From the NCBI GenBank assembly GCA_014549065.1, contig JACDOX010000007.1, positions 3,098,141-3,162,140 of the forward strand: 64,000 bases of DNA. The letters are read 5' to 3'. The stretch is from Cardinalis cardinalis (lineage: Eukaryota > Chordata > Aves > Passeriformes > Cardinalidae). The notes below the pieces were generated by a model. That model saw only the letters and a list, made by a program, of their open reading frames with translations, ran no database searches and had not been told where the DNA came from. This document shows, in pieces, positions 49,201 to 60,576 of this stretch (position 1 is the stretch's first letter; each line of letters begins with the position of its first letter). A program made the position numbers and the translations under genes.

Positions 49201-50565
49201 TAAGTAAAAGTGTGACCAGAAGTTTTCAAAAAGAAAAGAACTGTTCAGTTCTCAGTACCCAGAGATGAGCAGCTAAATCTGAGAATTTGATTTATAATGA
49301 GAACCATTTTGAATTGTTTGCATATATCTCCATATAGGCAACTAGATAGACAATTATCAAGATTTCAGCAGCACAGAACAATAATCCAGCTAGGCTTTGG
49401 CATTAAGTAACCTTAAGACTGACTTTAGCTCTATGAANCTGTTTACTTTGCTCAAGTATTTCTAATAAATAATGCCTCTCTTTCATGTCTGTGCCTCCAA
49501 GGAGTGCAGCTACCTTGGCACTAGGTTTCCAGAAGGTTGGAGTATTAATGGAAGAAGGGGGTGAAGGTGATCTTGTTTTACCAGCCCAAGGCATCTCGTG
49601 AATGCAGCTTCACTGGTACAAAATATCTTTAAACTGAGCCAGTGGTGCCCATTTCAGAGGGATCAGCCTGCTCAATGCAACAAAGCACTGCCAAAAGGCT
49701 CAGCNTGAGGATGTGCTCTGGTGTCTGAGGAGGCTGCAGCAGCCCCAGCATGGCAGCTTAGCTCAGTACAGGAGCAACATGGAAGGTAGGAATCAGACAG
49801 GAAGACTGTCTCTGCCCAAAGGTAACTTCAGAGATCCTCTGCAACTGAAAATCAGCACCAGTGAGGACACTCAGGAAGTGGCATAAGAAAAGGAACTCCT
49901 AATTATTGAAAAGATTTTCTAGGAGTTTTCAAATCCATTATCATTGTCTTTGATGCCCATTGCCTGGATCAAAACTTACTTTCATTTTACCAATTAAAAA
50001 CTGTTAAAATTGCACTTATCTTCCTTATTTTTTTTTTCTATTGCCAGCAATTTAAAGAGCCCTGCACCCTGGTGAGTCCCATGCACTTTTCTATTTTGCT
50101 ATCATAATTTTAATTGCTGAACTGCCTGGTGACATGTTAACTCATAATATAATTAAAAACTAGAGGACNTTTTGGATGCAAACCTCAGTATTTGAAGTGT
50201 TGGCAAACCTTCCTTTAGTCTTTAGAGTGGAAATCAAATCAAGTTCTCACCTTGCAAAGTCACAGAATGTACCCCATGAAATTTTTATTACTAGGGCAGA
50301 GATATAAAATGCACATACTCTGACTTGGGCACATTAAATAGTAATAAGAAGGCTCACACTATTTCATCAAATGGAGGAACTGGGAGGTGGATGATAACTA
50401 GGGTATACGGTGTATATATATAGTGTGTGTGTATTTATATATGTATATCCAATAAGGTCTGAGCCACCTAAANAAAACTTGGTTTGATACTATTTTCTGT
50501 TTATGCTTCTTATGGTGTAACACATTGACAAAGGCTAATTTTGTTGTACACATAGGAGATAAAAT

Positions 50566-50619
50566 TTGTCATATCCAGAACTGTGGATATGACAAGTGTT
50601 TCACAAGCAGCTGCTTGTG
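50566..50619. repeat. Hairpin (12-bp stem) followed by an 18-bp perfect palindrome
   Basis: TTGTCATATCCA (50566-50577) pairs exactly with TGGATATGACAA (50584-50595) across a 6-base loop. Seven bases later CACAAGCAGCTGCTTGTG (50602-50619) is a perfect palindrome centred on the E-box CAGCTG. The stem is too short for a typical microRNA precursor. Confidence 0.85.
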
Positions 50620-52139
50620 GCCTACACATGACTGATTTATGCCACAAGATGCTAAAAGTACATATACCTAAGCAAAAGCGTTTCTGGAAGAAGACTGTTC
50701 TTTTTCAGGGCATTTAGATGGCACTTTGTTGCATAGATAGGGTTGATCCCTCTAAGATGAACACTGTTACCTGAGTTTAAAGTTTCTTTGAAGTTTTAAA
50801 TTAAAAATAGAGAAAATATATTTATGATATACTTTGGATATATTTTTGTGGAAATCCTGTTTCCTTCAGGATATTCCTAGTCACTGATCTCCAGAGTTAA
50901 CATCTGAGCCAGGATATGACCAATGAATAATAGAAATCATGATATTTGTATGACATTTTCAAAATCTGTAAGTCCTTTTTCATTGTGTTAATAAAACAAG
51001 TATTAAAGTAAATTTAGCCTTCATGTTCTAATAGTAGATTCAAAATGAGAGTATTAAGAGAAGTTTTCCCAGAAGACATTTCCCAAAATTACCAGAGTGT
51101 TGTGTGCCAGAAGAAATAAGATGCTGACACACAGTCCCTTGGCTTGCTTTTCAATAACACTGCACAGCTCCCAGCTGCAGTGCCTCACAGCGCTCACACG
51201 CCGGGGCTCAGTCCCTGCTTAGCTCCAAGACAAAGCTTGAGGTCTTAATTCGTTCCCTACTTCCGATTTTTAATTGTGCTGGTAGTTTACTTAGTAAACA
51301 AAAGACAATCTAACAGACGTACAAATTTGTATTTATGAGGGAATTTACACTCATCTGTTTGCTTGCAAGCTGCATTGCTGACACCCTTTTCAAAAACATT
51401 ACTGGAACTCCTGAGCATTCCAAACAAAATCAGAATCTGTTTGCCCAGGGTTTTCTTTCACACACCAGAGTGAAGCCCCTGCAACAGTGGATTTAAAATA
51501 TGTGGGTTTTTAAAGCACAAAAGGAACGTAGTTTGGTGACTTGNTTTTTTAACTCTATGCTGGTTTGCTTTTTTTTTTTTAATTTCATAACAGCAGTTGG
51601 AAGTAGGAAGGCCCTCTATTTTTAAGAGATTCATAATGAGCTTGTGTTGACTTTAAGAACAAATTGAAAGGTTCCCACATGAAAGTGTGTGACAAGTCTG
51701 GAACTGCAGTCTCATGCTTCATGCAAACAGAAGCAAGGCCCAGCAGAAACCAGCGAGGTGACGCCCACAGGAATGGTGCAGACACATCCAAACTCACTCT
51801 AAACCAGGCCAGAGTCTGCCCAGGCTGTAAAACTTTGTCCAAGAACCAGGAAAAATATGCAATCAGCCCATCTGTCCCANTAGAAACTACAAAGCTGGAT
51901 TCATAGCAGAGAGGAGAGAGTAAAAATCTCTGCACTTAGCAGTTAGGGCACAGAGCTTGGAAAGCAGATTGTGGACAACAATCCTTGTGTCACAGGCTGT
52001 TTCTCTTTTCTTCAGCCACCCTTCGTGCTCTTCCTCACCTGCTGACACTTATTTGAAGACACCAATTTACTAAATGAAAAAGTATAATTTGTTCTGAAGA
52101 GTCTCATCCTAGGTGTGTGTTACATGTGATCTGAGACAC

Positions 52140-52270
52140 AATCCCAGATCAAGACTCTCCTGGGACCTTGGGGCAGGATAATCTTGTCTGCCCAGGGTGG
52201 CACATCCAATAAATGCTGAGCTTCTCCAGCNTGTGATTGTCTTGCCTTCAGCTAAGGTACAATAAATTAT
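52140..52270 (+). other. Possible old LTR piece
   Basis: A GC-richer stretch with AATAAA at 52209-52214 followed by a pyrimidine-rich run, and a second AATAAA near 52260. It resembles the R-U5 end of an LTR, but no boundaries or target duplication were found. Confidence 0.25.
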
Positions 52271-55200
52271 CTTGCANGCAACCAAGACTAACAGCAGCCC
52301 ACCACCAGGAGCTGCCTGAGATCAGCCAGTTAGCTCCAAGTCTGCACACCCCAGCTTCTACTCTAGTAACTTGTTCATCCATATCCTCATGCCTGAAGAT
52401 CTTACCATGACAACAAACTATATAATAACCTGCATTCTCAAATGTCTTTGTGACTTCCATACGGTCAAAAAGTAGTTCTACAGAACCATCTAAAAGTAAA
52501 ACAAGGTTTTCTCATTCTGACCCTGGAAGCTGTGACTGCTCAAATACAAACTTCCCTTGAGTGTTTCTGAATTGCTTGTCCTTCTCAGACTGATACAGAG
52601 AATGTTATCAACTGCAGCACTACTCTGAAAATGGATCCAAATAAATACAAGCTGTGAATCCACTTGTTTACAAATGAAAGGATATATTTTTTTGTTTTCA
52701 GGGACCAGCTCATCTTAGAACCCNGCTTCTAAGGCTTCTAAAGCAGCAGGTTAAACTCTTCTTTCATGTCTACCCTTAAGCACCTACCACCTTTTATGGA
52801 TATCTTTGCGAGCCACATTAAGATGAGTGATACTAAAAGCATCAAGTGCCTTCAGAAATCTGTGACAAGAGAATGATGTTTCCTTTCTGAAAAAAAGTCA
52901 CTTAGGAAAGCACACCCCTTGCTTGGCTTACCTTTTTCTCTCTATTCATGCCCTCCTAAACCTTGAAGCAGTTTCCAGAACACATCTCCCATTGCTGAGA
53001 GGTAAAACACCTATTAATTTCAAANAATACATGGCTGTTTTTATCCAAGACCTAAACAGGTGGGACTCCAGAGACACAGTAGTGCAATCACCCTGCAACA
53101 GGATCAGTCAGGTTTATCCACACCAGGGTCTGTGGAAAAAGTGAAAATTTCTGTGGTAGTTGTGCCACTGGGAACAGTTCCTGGACTCTGGAGGTCTGCA
53201 GGAGTTCTCTGATGATCTGTTCAGAAACACCAAAAAAACCTTCCCTGAGGCTTTCCTGTGCATAATTNTTCTAGCCTGACAATGCTACCTACTTTCAGTG
53301 AGCCCAACTGGCAGCCATGGGCAGTACCTAGGCTATGTCTGACTAAGTGCAGCAAAATGTTTAAGTATACGCATAGGAATTATACTACACAGGATAAAAG
53401 TAAAAATCTACTCCTTACACCTGAGACTGCAGTACAATTGTGCTTATTATGAGCTTTGTTTTAGTGGAATCAATATGGACCACTGCATGTTTCCACTTTT
53501 AGAAAGTCACATTTTATGTCCCCACTTCTACAAAATTTGCAAAGAAAATGTCAAGGATTGCTTTATGCACACTCCTACATGTAAGAAGATTAAGAACAAG
53601 TCTAACTAGTTTTTAGAAAGAACAGAAAATCCAGCATTAATCATCTACCAAGATCCAATGTTCTAACATTTTCTCATTAATTCATGTGCTTGTCTGCCCA
53701 CCTACTTAAAACCTCAAAATATTTCAACACATAATGAATAAATCACAGGAAGGAATGTAATGAAGTATGAAAGTAAAGTGAAATTCAAATACGTCATCTA
53801 TCAGTTACTAGCTTCACCACAGATGTGGACAGGCATTAGAGCTAAGCATAGAGGAGCATGAGTTTCCTCCTGCTTCTTGTTTCTTCTATGCCAGTTCTGA
53901 AATACTCTTCTATATTCAAGAAAAAATGCTGTAANACTGTTAATAATATTCTGTATGTTTTGTGCACACTGATACAGCTCATTCATTCCCACTGAGTTTC
54001 AGTTAAGTCATTGCCAGCCTTGCAGAAAATACAGGAACAGTTTTGCTTCAAATGCCCATGAATTTATAAACAGTTTTACCCTCAGTAGTCAAGCATCCAG
54101 AAAATAAAAAAGAGCACCTTTGCATTTTTTTGTCTCTGAAGAAAATTTGTCATCAGCTTCCATTTGCCTAGCTTTCACTCCCTTCCCAGCTTCCCTCTAG
54201 CATTCTGCAAAATCCTGACTGCAGCACGATGACCAGGGGAAGGCATCAGACCAGCAAGATGGATCAAGAAAGCCAGAGAGAGGAACAGCACACGGTTTTT
54301 TCCTTGTCATCTCAGAGGAGCAAGTGAACAAGCTGTGCTGGCTTTTCTCCACAGACACCAAGAAGCAGCCAAGGCCATCTCCATTTAAGGGGGAGCTCCC
54401 CACCACTGTGCATTCTTGTGAACAACAGAGGANAGGCAAATAAAGGCCAAAAATGCAATGCCCAAATAATTTAAGGCAGTGTAAACATTACNAGGTTGTA
54501 CAAGTAGACAATAAGACAACTGATTTAAAGCATCAATCACTAAAGCCAGCCTCTTCTAAAAAAATAGTATTTATTATCAGATAATTAGAGCAAATACTTT
54601 CAGATTGGATCTGTGGACAAAGGATTTTGTTCTGAGAAGAAAGCAAACTGCCAATTATTTTCTTTTTGCTGTCAAACCGTAAAAACATTGACTACCCTTA
54701 ATTTACATGCTTTTACAGCAGCACAGTCATTCACTCCTCACCACACCCGTATATATTTTCTCTTCTATTCATACTCAAAAGCTATAGTCATCTATATGAC
54801 ACCTCTAGGAAAGCAGCTCTAACCTGAAGAGTATTAAAAAGGAAGATAAGCCTGATCATTTTTCTAGTTTAGATCNGTCTCCATTTACATTATAAAACCC
54901 AAAAGAAATGTGTATCTCTGAGGAACAACTTGTATCCACACCGTTGGAGAGGAGTGCACATCCACATTAGCATTTTTACTTGTATCAGTTATTGAAGCAC
55001 TGCCTACTTATCTGTACTCACTATGCTTCTGGTTCACATTGTGGAAATTCCCTGCACATGCCAGCTTGAATACTTTTAGATAGGACTGAGCTTCCATAGC
55101 TACTCCAGGGAATTGCATAAATATCCAGTATACAGGACTGAAATGGAGCTGCATCATATTAAAACTCCAACATACACAGCATGGGAAAAAAGTATTTCAC

Positions 55201-55629
55201 AAGTGTTTCACATTACAGATCCATTTTAATTGTAATTCATCAGGTCTATCTGCTGATGTGGACATACTTACCTGTCTGAAATTCTTGGAGGGGAAAAACT
55301 AAGCTTTCTAAAGTTGCCCTTTTTTTTTGCCTTGCCTACATATATGGGCTCGAGTGTTGTTTTAAAAATTAAACTTGATTTGTGATTATAAATACTCACT
55401 CTGAGTTATATTCTTTTTAAAGGTTATCTAGAAAACTACCAATGAAGTTTGAAGTTTTAAACTCTGTTTCACCACATTCAGAGGGAAAGCCATGGACAAA
55501 CATGGACAAAAGTTAGTCCTTGACATGAAGCTGATGGGAGCTACTGTAAGTGCACTTCTGAGAAGTGCCCCAATAGGACATCCCTTTCAAGGCCTTCAAA
55601 GAACTTGGAAATGAAGGTGTTTGAGCCAG

Positions 55630-56617
55630 CAGGTGTAACCAATTAAACTTTTATTCATGATCATTTACATATTACTAAAAATGTTCACCACAAAATGCAA
55701 ACTTGTAGTTATCTTGTATTCAGCAGTAAAAACAGTCGCCTCTTCATAGTAAAGCACCAAAGCACATAACAGAAGAGTCAGAAATTGATTTAATTTANCA
55801 GTTTTTCCCCTCACAATGTACTTGACAAAGGAAGATTTTATTGAAGGCTAAAGTTCCAGAACAAATTCTACAGTCACCTGAGTGTTTGGCAGGAATAGTA
55901 CTATTTAGTAGCATTACTTTTTTTCTGCCTTTTTTCACAAAAATGAGACAGACATAATTAGGCCAAAAATTGAGTTTCATTTCACCTGAATTTTTCAACA
56001 GGAGACAAAGAACAGTTTGCTAGTAGGAGTACCTACAAAAACTATAAGAGCAGTTGTCAAAAAAATGGAAAACACACCAGCTCATTATAGCTGATTGGTA
56101 GGGCCCAACCCACTTCCAGGCACCTATAACTCCTCTCAGTTTTATTCATTACATTTAACTTGCATTTCATTCATACTACATTTAAAAAGACAACATGATT
56201 TTTTCTAAGTTAAGTTGTGTACATGTACACAGTTTTGGTAGTTTTTTAAAGCTGTAAAATGTGTAAGTAAAGAGGGTCCTAATGACCCTATTACAGATTG
56301 AAGAGAAATAACCAGAATCAGTGTTACATACAAAATAATATTCTACCACAGAAACCAATACAGTTATCAAGNAACTCATTAGAGAATAAAAGTGTTATAC
56401 AAAAAGAGAAATGGTGCCTTTTTATCACTTCACAGCAGCATATAAGAAGGCAACATTAAGAAAAGTGCACAGCAGAAAAAGAATTGTTTCATTTTCTGAA
56501 AAACTTGAATTTTTCTTCAGACATCAGGCTTTTCTCCAGGAACATATTGGGTTAGCACTGCTTATATTTTCTTCCAGAGAAGGTATTCTCTTCTTGCATC
56601 ACTTCTCAGTAAGGCGC
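55630..56617 (-). other. CYB5A 3' UTR (inferred)
   Basis: AT-rich sequence between the CYB5A stop codon and the farthest plausible poly(A) signal. Minus-strand AATAAA hexamers occur at 56146-56141, 55842-55837 and 55655-55650. Which is used cannot be told from sequence, so alternative 3' ends are possible. Confidence 0.55.
55650..55655 (-). terminator. Candidate distal poly(A) signal of CYB5A
   Basis: AATAAA on the minus strand about 960 bp after the stop codon. Nearer alternatives lie at 55837-55842 and 56141-56146. Confidence 0.45.
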
Positions 56618-56696
56618 TTACTCCGACATGTAGGAACGATACATCAGGGCCACAATAATCGCTGCTATTGCTGGGATCACCCAGTTGGACCATGAA
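56618..56696 (-). CDS. CYB5A: CYB5A last coding exon (membrane anchor, stop)
   Basis: After acceptor CCCTTTAG the exon completes Ser and reads SWSNWVIPAIAAIIVALMYR and SYMSE, then TAA. This is the hydrophobic tail anchor with a short lumenal end. Human ends YMAED; here the end is YMSE. Confidence 0.96.
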
Positions 56697-59600
56697 CTAA
56701 AGGGAAGTTTTTGAAAAAGCAGTTTAGGAAGTGATAACCAGTAAATTAGAAAAAGAAAAAAAAATCATTGTTGGAGTGGCTAGAAAGGACTTCTTTCTTT
56801 AAGCAAATACTTCAAATTCAATGATAACAGAACACCTGGATTGGCCAGTAATACTCCAGACGAGGGAAGAAGCTTGTACAGTAAGGCTCTGTACTAAAGC
56901 TTACAAAGAAGTTTGCTTACTAGAGAAGAGTAAAACCCTAGGCACATTTAAAGTCATGGTGTGCTGCCCAGAATGTCATTCATTCAAAAGCTATTTAGGT
57001 AGCAGCATCACATGACTCTTCTAAGCACCCAAACTCCCCACCCAGAGGGTCATAGAAGAGTCCTCTAAAGCTTCAGCAGTAGGCAATTGTCAGTAGGACA
57101 TAACTTTACTAAGTTTTTGATTCAGTGGTATTCTAAGTTGTTTTGCAAGNCCCTCCCAATTCTGACACATCTTCCTTATTACACACAGTATCATCTTATT
57201 TCCTTTAGGTCCAACAGCAGCAGCAAATTTTAAAAGCAAGGCATCCATGTCAGTAAAACAGTTGGCAATGGTACTAAGAGTCTTCCCTTCATGTNGCAGA
57301 CTCCAGAAATAGAGGCCTGTGCCAAACAAACCATTGGTAGATACTGACACCTGCCAATATGAGAGAAGTATCTACCTAGCAAGCTGCCACACTTGTAAAT
57401 TGGTACATAGATGCCAACTTGGACTTTACAAAGAACAGACATTTTCATGCACCACCCCCTGATATCTCTGCTTCCAGCAGATAAAAGCTATTCAGCTTTT
57501 TAACCTTCAGAAAAATCATGAGGAACTTCAAGTTTGACATCAGATGTCATACTGTACCTGGAAGTAGACTGAACAGTGGTAATGAGAGTTTCCTGGAAAG
57601 CAAAGCATAAGAAGATATTTACTTCAGGAAGACAAACCTCTCCACCTTAACTAGNCCCCCATTTTCTCAAAACTCATCAAGTCAGACTAATTCAGAAACA
57701 ACTCAGTGCATACATTTGGGAAGCATTTTCTCCTAATTCCTACAGCAGTTCTGTTGTATTATAAGCTAGCTAGTAGCAGTTTCTATAGCTAACACTGCAT
57801 CAAGTTCCTAAAACATTATCAACAAATATTTTGCTGCAAGTTTTCTATGAAGCTGACTTCAACCTTGGGTTACATTTGAAAAGTTTCAGCCATCTGCAAG
57901 ACAAAAATCCTTTCCTTGTCTAAAATCAAATTGAAAAAANTTGGAATTAAGTCACAAATATTTTTTATATCAAAGCTACAAAAAGAAATCTACTAATTTA
58001 CATCTACAAGGCTTATTAAACTTGGGGGGTTTAGTGTGGTGTTTCAGATTGTGTAAGTATCAATCAAATTGTTATAGCTGTTCCTGATACTGATTTGGAC
58101 TTGTTCTGTTTCCACAGAAAAAGCAGCACTACAAGGCCAAATCCCAGCTGGGTACCTGTGCACAATTTATATGAAGACTTATTAATCTGGGTAACTCTAT
58201 TTGTGTATGACCCTAAGTTTATTTCAAAAATCCAAGCATTAAATTTAGCATTAAATTTAAATCCTGCCTAAATTTAGTGGTGCATGATCCATCGCCGCAA
58301 AATTACTTGCTTTGGTATCAGAACATTTGCAATTAATTTAAAGAAAGAAGGATTTTGCTATAGAGTAATGCCATTACACTCAGTAACCCCCAGGTATGAA
58401 GCCACACAAAGAAAATAATGGTTAAGGGAAAGAACAATTTGAAGCAGTATCAACAGGTCTAAGNGATTTAAAACCTGAAACACCACACTTAAACTGAATT
58501 ATTTCTTTTTCTGGGGATATACCATTCATACACAGACAGTAGGTCATAGTCTGTAATGCTCAAAAGACACAATGTGGCATTTCAAGAAACACACTTACTG
58601 CTGGTTTCTGAAGCTTGGCTCTATCATCCTGCAAGAGAAAAGAGCAAGAAACATTTAGACAAAATCTGAAGCATTGAAAACAAAATGAAACTCACATAAT
58701 TTATCACTAAATTCAGTTAGCAATTCATTCTGTTAATGGGTAAATATTTTTCCCTAGGTAAAAACAGACTGGCAAGAGAGCAGATGTCAGTGATTGATTT
58801 TGAGCTAACATAAACAAGATCACTTCCTTAAATAATACTTCCCAGTATGCAATGAAGTGAAACCTGAGCCTCTAACAAATCTCATTATTCTTTGTGCCCA
58901 TGTTTTCACCTTTCCTGTGTCTCTGCAGAGTACACAACCTTAGCTTATACATTGACTGCAATCGTATTGAGTCCGCTTACTGCACTTGTACTATCAGATA
59001 AAGTCAACTAACTGGTTGTGCCAATGTCCACTGGACCAAAGGTCCCAAAATCTAAGGATCTTTCATAAACTCAAAGTTCTGCTTGGCACAGTCACATTCA
59101 TTACAAAAAAAGCCCAACAGTTTATAATCCTTTCAGCACTGTATTTGTACATTACACTACNAAGCTGTTTGTTTCATATCAAGTGAAAACAGGCACTTGG
59201 CAAACAAGGAAGAACTGGACCTATACCCATGTTAAGAACAACATTAGTGGCATCACAAATAGATGGCAAGCCTGCAAAGCCACAAATGCGCATCAGGGCA
59301 AACCATTTCTTGTTAGGACAAGCTACACCAGTAATATTTATCAAGAGATGACCTGAGACAAAAGAGACAAACAAGAGCGGCAAGCTTACTGTGAAATAGA
59401 CTACTCAATACAGTGATTTTTACTCNAAAACATGCATGAAACAAGAGGAAAAGAGAAGAGGCAGGAGTGGACAGTAAAGTAGAGCAGGCACTCTAGCAGT
59501 CTAAACCTCCAAACAGTGGTTTTCAACTATTAAGATGCAGNAGAGTTTAACTGTGACCTAGCTGAAGGAAGCCAAGACAGCAGCTCTGTAGCTAGAAAGA

Positions 59601-60408
59601 AATACTTCAAAACNTGAGACAGCAGGAAGGTGCTCATTAAAAGTACAAGAAATGGGATGAACAGTATAGAAGAGAGGATGACAGATGATCCAGTGGGAAC
59701 TGATCATAAACAACCCTGACAACAAGTGGGAACCATGATACAGCTAAAAATGGTAGGAGACAGAGAGGGGAAGACAGCAAGAAACCAGANGTACAATGCT
59801 TTTAAGAACCATTTTCTAGACATGCATATGAAGAGCCAGGATGGCATCTTTTGATGCAGGTGGGAGCCTGGCAGATAGGTATTTACAATGGTGAAGGGAT
59901 GAAAGTGGTTGTTCAGTAGTCACTCTGCATAGTGGCATAAGAAAAGGTCTAGACATTCTGACATACCACCTTCAGGGTTACAGAGTTTCATTACAAAGCT
60001 GACAGCGTATACCAGAAACGACACGATTCCATGTTCAGTTTATTAAAGAACTAAGCTGTAAGGCAATTTAAATCACCAAAAGATGTGACTATCCTTATGC
60101 TACACTAATCAAATCCCTTGACATTGGGGGAACTATCTCAAACCTCCATCCACAAACAGCTGCAAGACTGACATCCAACCAAACCAGCAGTTCTTGATTT
60201 TGAAGCAATTGTCAGACAAGTAACTAGACACAAAAGCAGCATAGCAAACATGAAAGTAAGGATATGCTCATATACTCACAGGATGAAGTTCCCCAATAAT
60301 AAAGGATTCTGACAATGTCCTTGCATCTGTGGAATGGCCAACATCTTCGAAGTTCTCGGTAGCATCTCCCCCAGCTTGCTCCCTAAGGACCTCTTCACCT
60401 CCTGGGTG
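56618..60408 (-). CDS. CYB5A: Cytochrome b5, microsomal (exons 2 to 5; first exon outside window)
   Basis: Cytochrome b5 is a haem protein anchored by its C-terminus in the ER membrane. It passes electrons to fatty-acid desaturases and cytochrome P450 enzymes. Four exons (60408-60280, 58628-58599, 57592-57558, 56696-56618) join in phase into 90 codons plus stop. Both haem-ligand histidines are present: HPGGEEVLREQ at the start and VGHSTDAR further on. A linker DDRAKLQKPA / ETLITTVQSTS follows, then the tail anchor WVIPAIAAIIVALMYRSYMSE. Human CYB5A has 134 residues; the missing 40-odd N-terminal residues belong to an exon I cannot find up to 64000, so it lies further right. The gene converges on TIMM21 across a 38-kb spacer, as in human. 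Confidence 0.96.
56697..57557 (-). other. CYB5A last intron
   Basis: An 861-bp intron from GTACAG to CCCTTTAG. Nothing recognised inside; the open frames at 57090-57448 have no family resemblance. Confidence 0.8.
57558..57592 (-). CDS. CYB5A: CYB5A coding exon 4 (35 bp)
   Basis: Short exon encoding ETLITTVQSTS plus two bases of Ser, between TTTCCAG and GTACAG. It matches ETLITTIDSSS of human cytochrome b5, the hinge before the membrane anchor. Confidence 0.95.
57593..58598 (-). other. CYB5A intron 3
   Basis: A 1.0-kb AT-rich intron with no recognised content. Confidence 0.8.
58599..58628 (-). CDS. CYB5A: CYB5A coding exon 3 (30-bp micro-exon)
   Basis: Thirty bases encode DDRAKLQKPA between TTGCAG and GTAAGT; the human counterpart is DDRPKLNKPP. 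The same 10-codon exon exists in mammals as far as I recall. Confidence 0.95.
58629..60279 (-). other. CYB5A intron 2
   Basis: A 1.65-kb intron, GTGAGT to TTGCAG. No gene or named repeat recognised. Confidence 0.8.
60280..60408 (-). CDS. CYB5A: CYB5A coding exon 2 (haem-binding core)
   Basis: 129 bp, exactly 43 codons, from HPGGEEVLREQAGGDATENF through EDVGHSTDAR to FIIGELHP. It carries both axial haem-ligand His residues. The acceptor is TTTGCAG and the donor GTGAGT. Confidence 0.97.
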
Positions 60409-60441
60409 CTGCAAATTTTAATGAGTTTGAATTTGTTACTG

Positions 60442-60466
60442 AAATACATATCAAATACATATCAAA
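60442..60466. repeat. 11-bp tandem repeat cut by assembly gap
   Basis: AAATACATATC occurs at 60442-60452 and 60453-60463, and a third unit starts (AAA) just before the run of N. Confidence 0.85.
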
Positions 60467-60576
60467 NNNNNNNNNNNNNNNNNNNNNNNNNNNNNNNNNN
60501 NNNNNNNNNNNNNNNNNNNNNNNNNNNNNNNNNNNNNNNNNNNNNNNNNNNNNNNNNNNNNNNNNNNNNNNNNNNN
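60467..60576. other. Assembly gap (110 N)
   Basis: Unresolved sequence in CYB5A intron 1, beginning inside an 11-bp tandem repeat and 58 bp upstream (in transcript direction) of the exon 2 acceptor. Confidence 0.98.

Larger units (their letters stand above)
46262..55629. other. Intergenic spacer downstream of CYB5A
   Basis: No gene recognised. Features are scattered AATAAA-containing GC-richer patches that may be old LTR pieces (48330-48390 and 52140-52270), a TA/TG tract at 50410-50450, and the hairpin and palindrome at 50566-50619. The remainder is AT-rich and stop-dense. Confidence 0.6.

Noticed and set aside
50566..50595. microRNA precursor
   Set aside because: A 12-bp stem with a 6-base loop is far shorter than a typical pre-miRNA hairpin, and the flanks do not extend the pairing.
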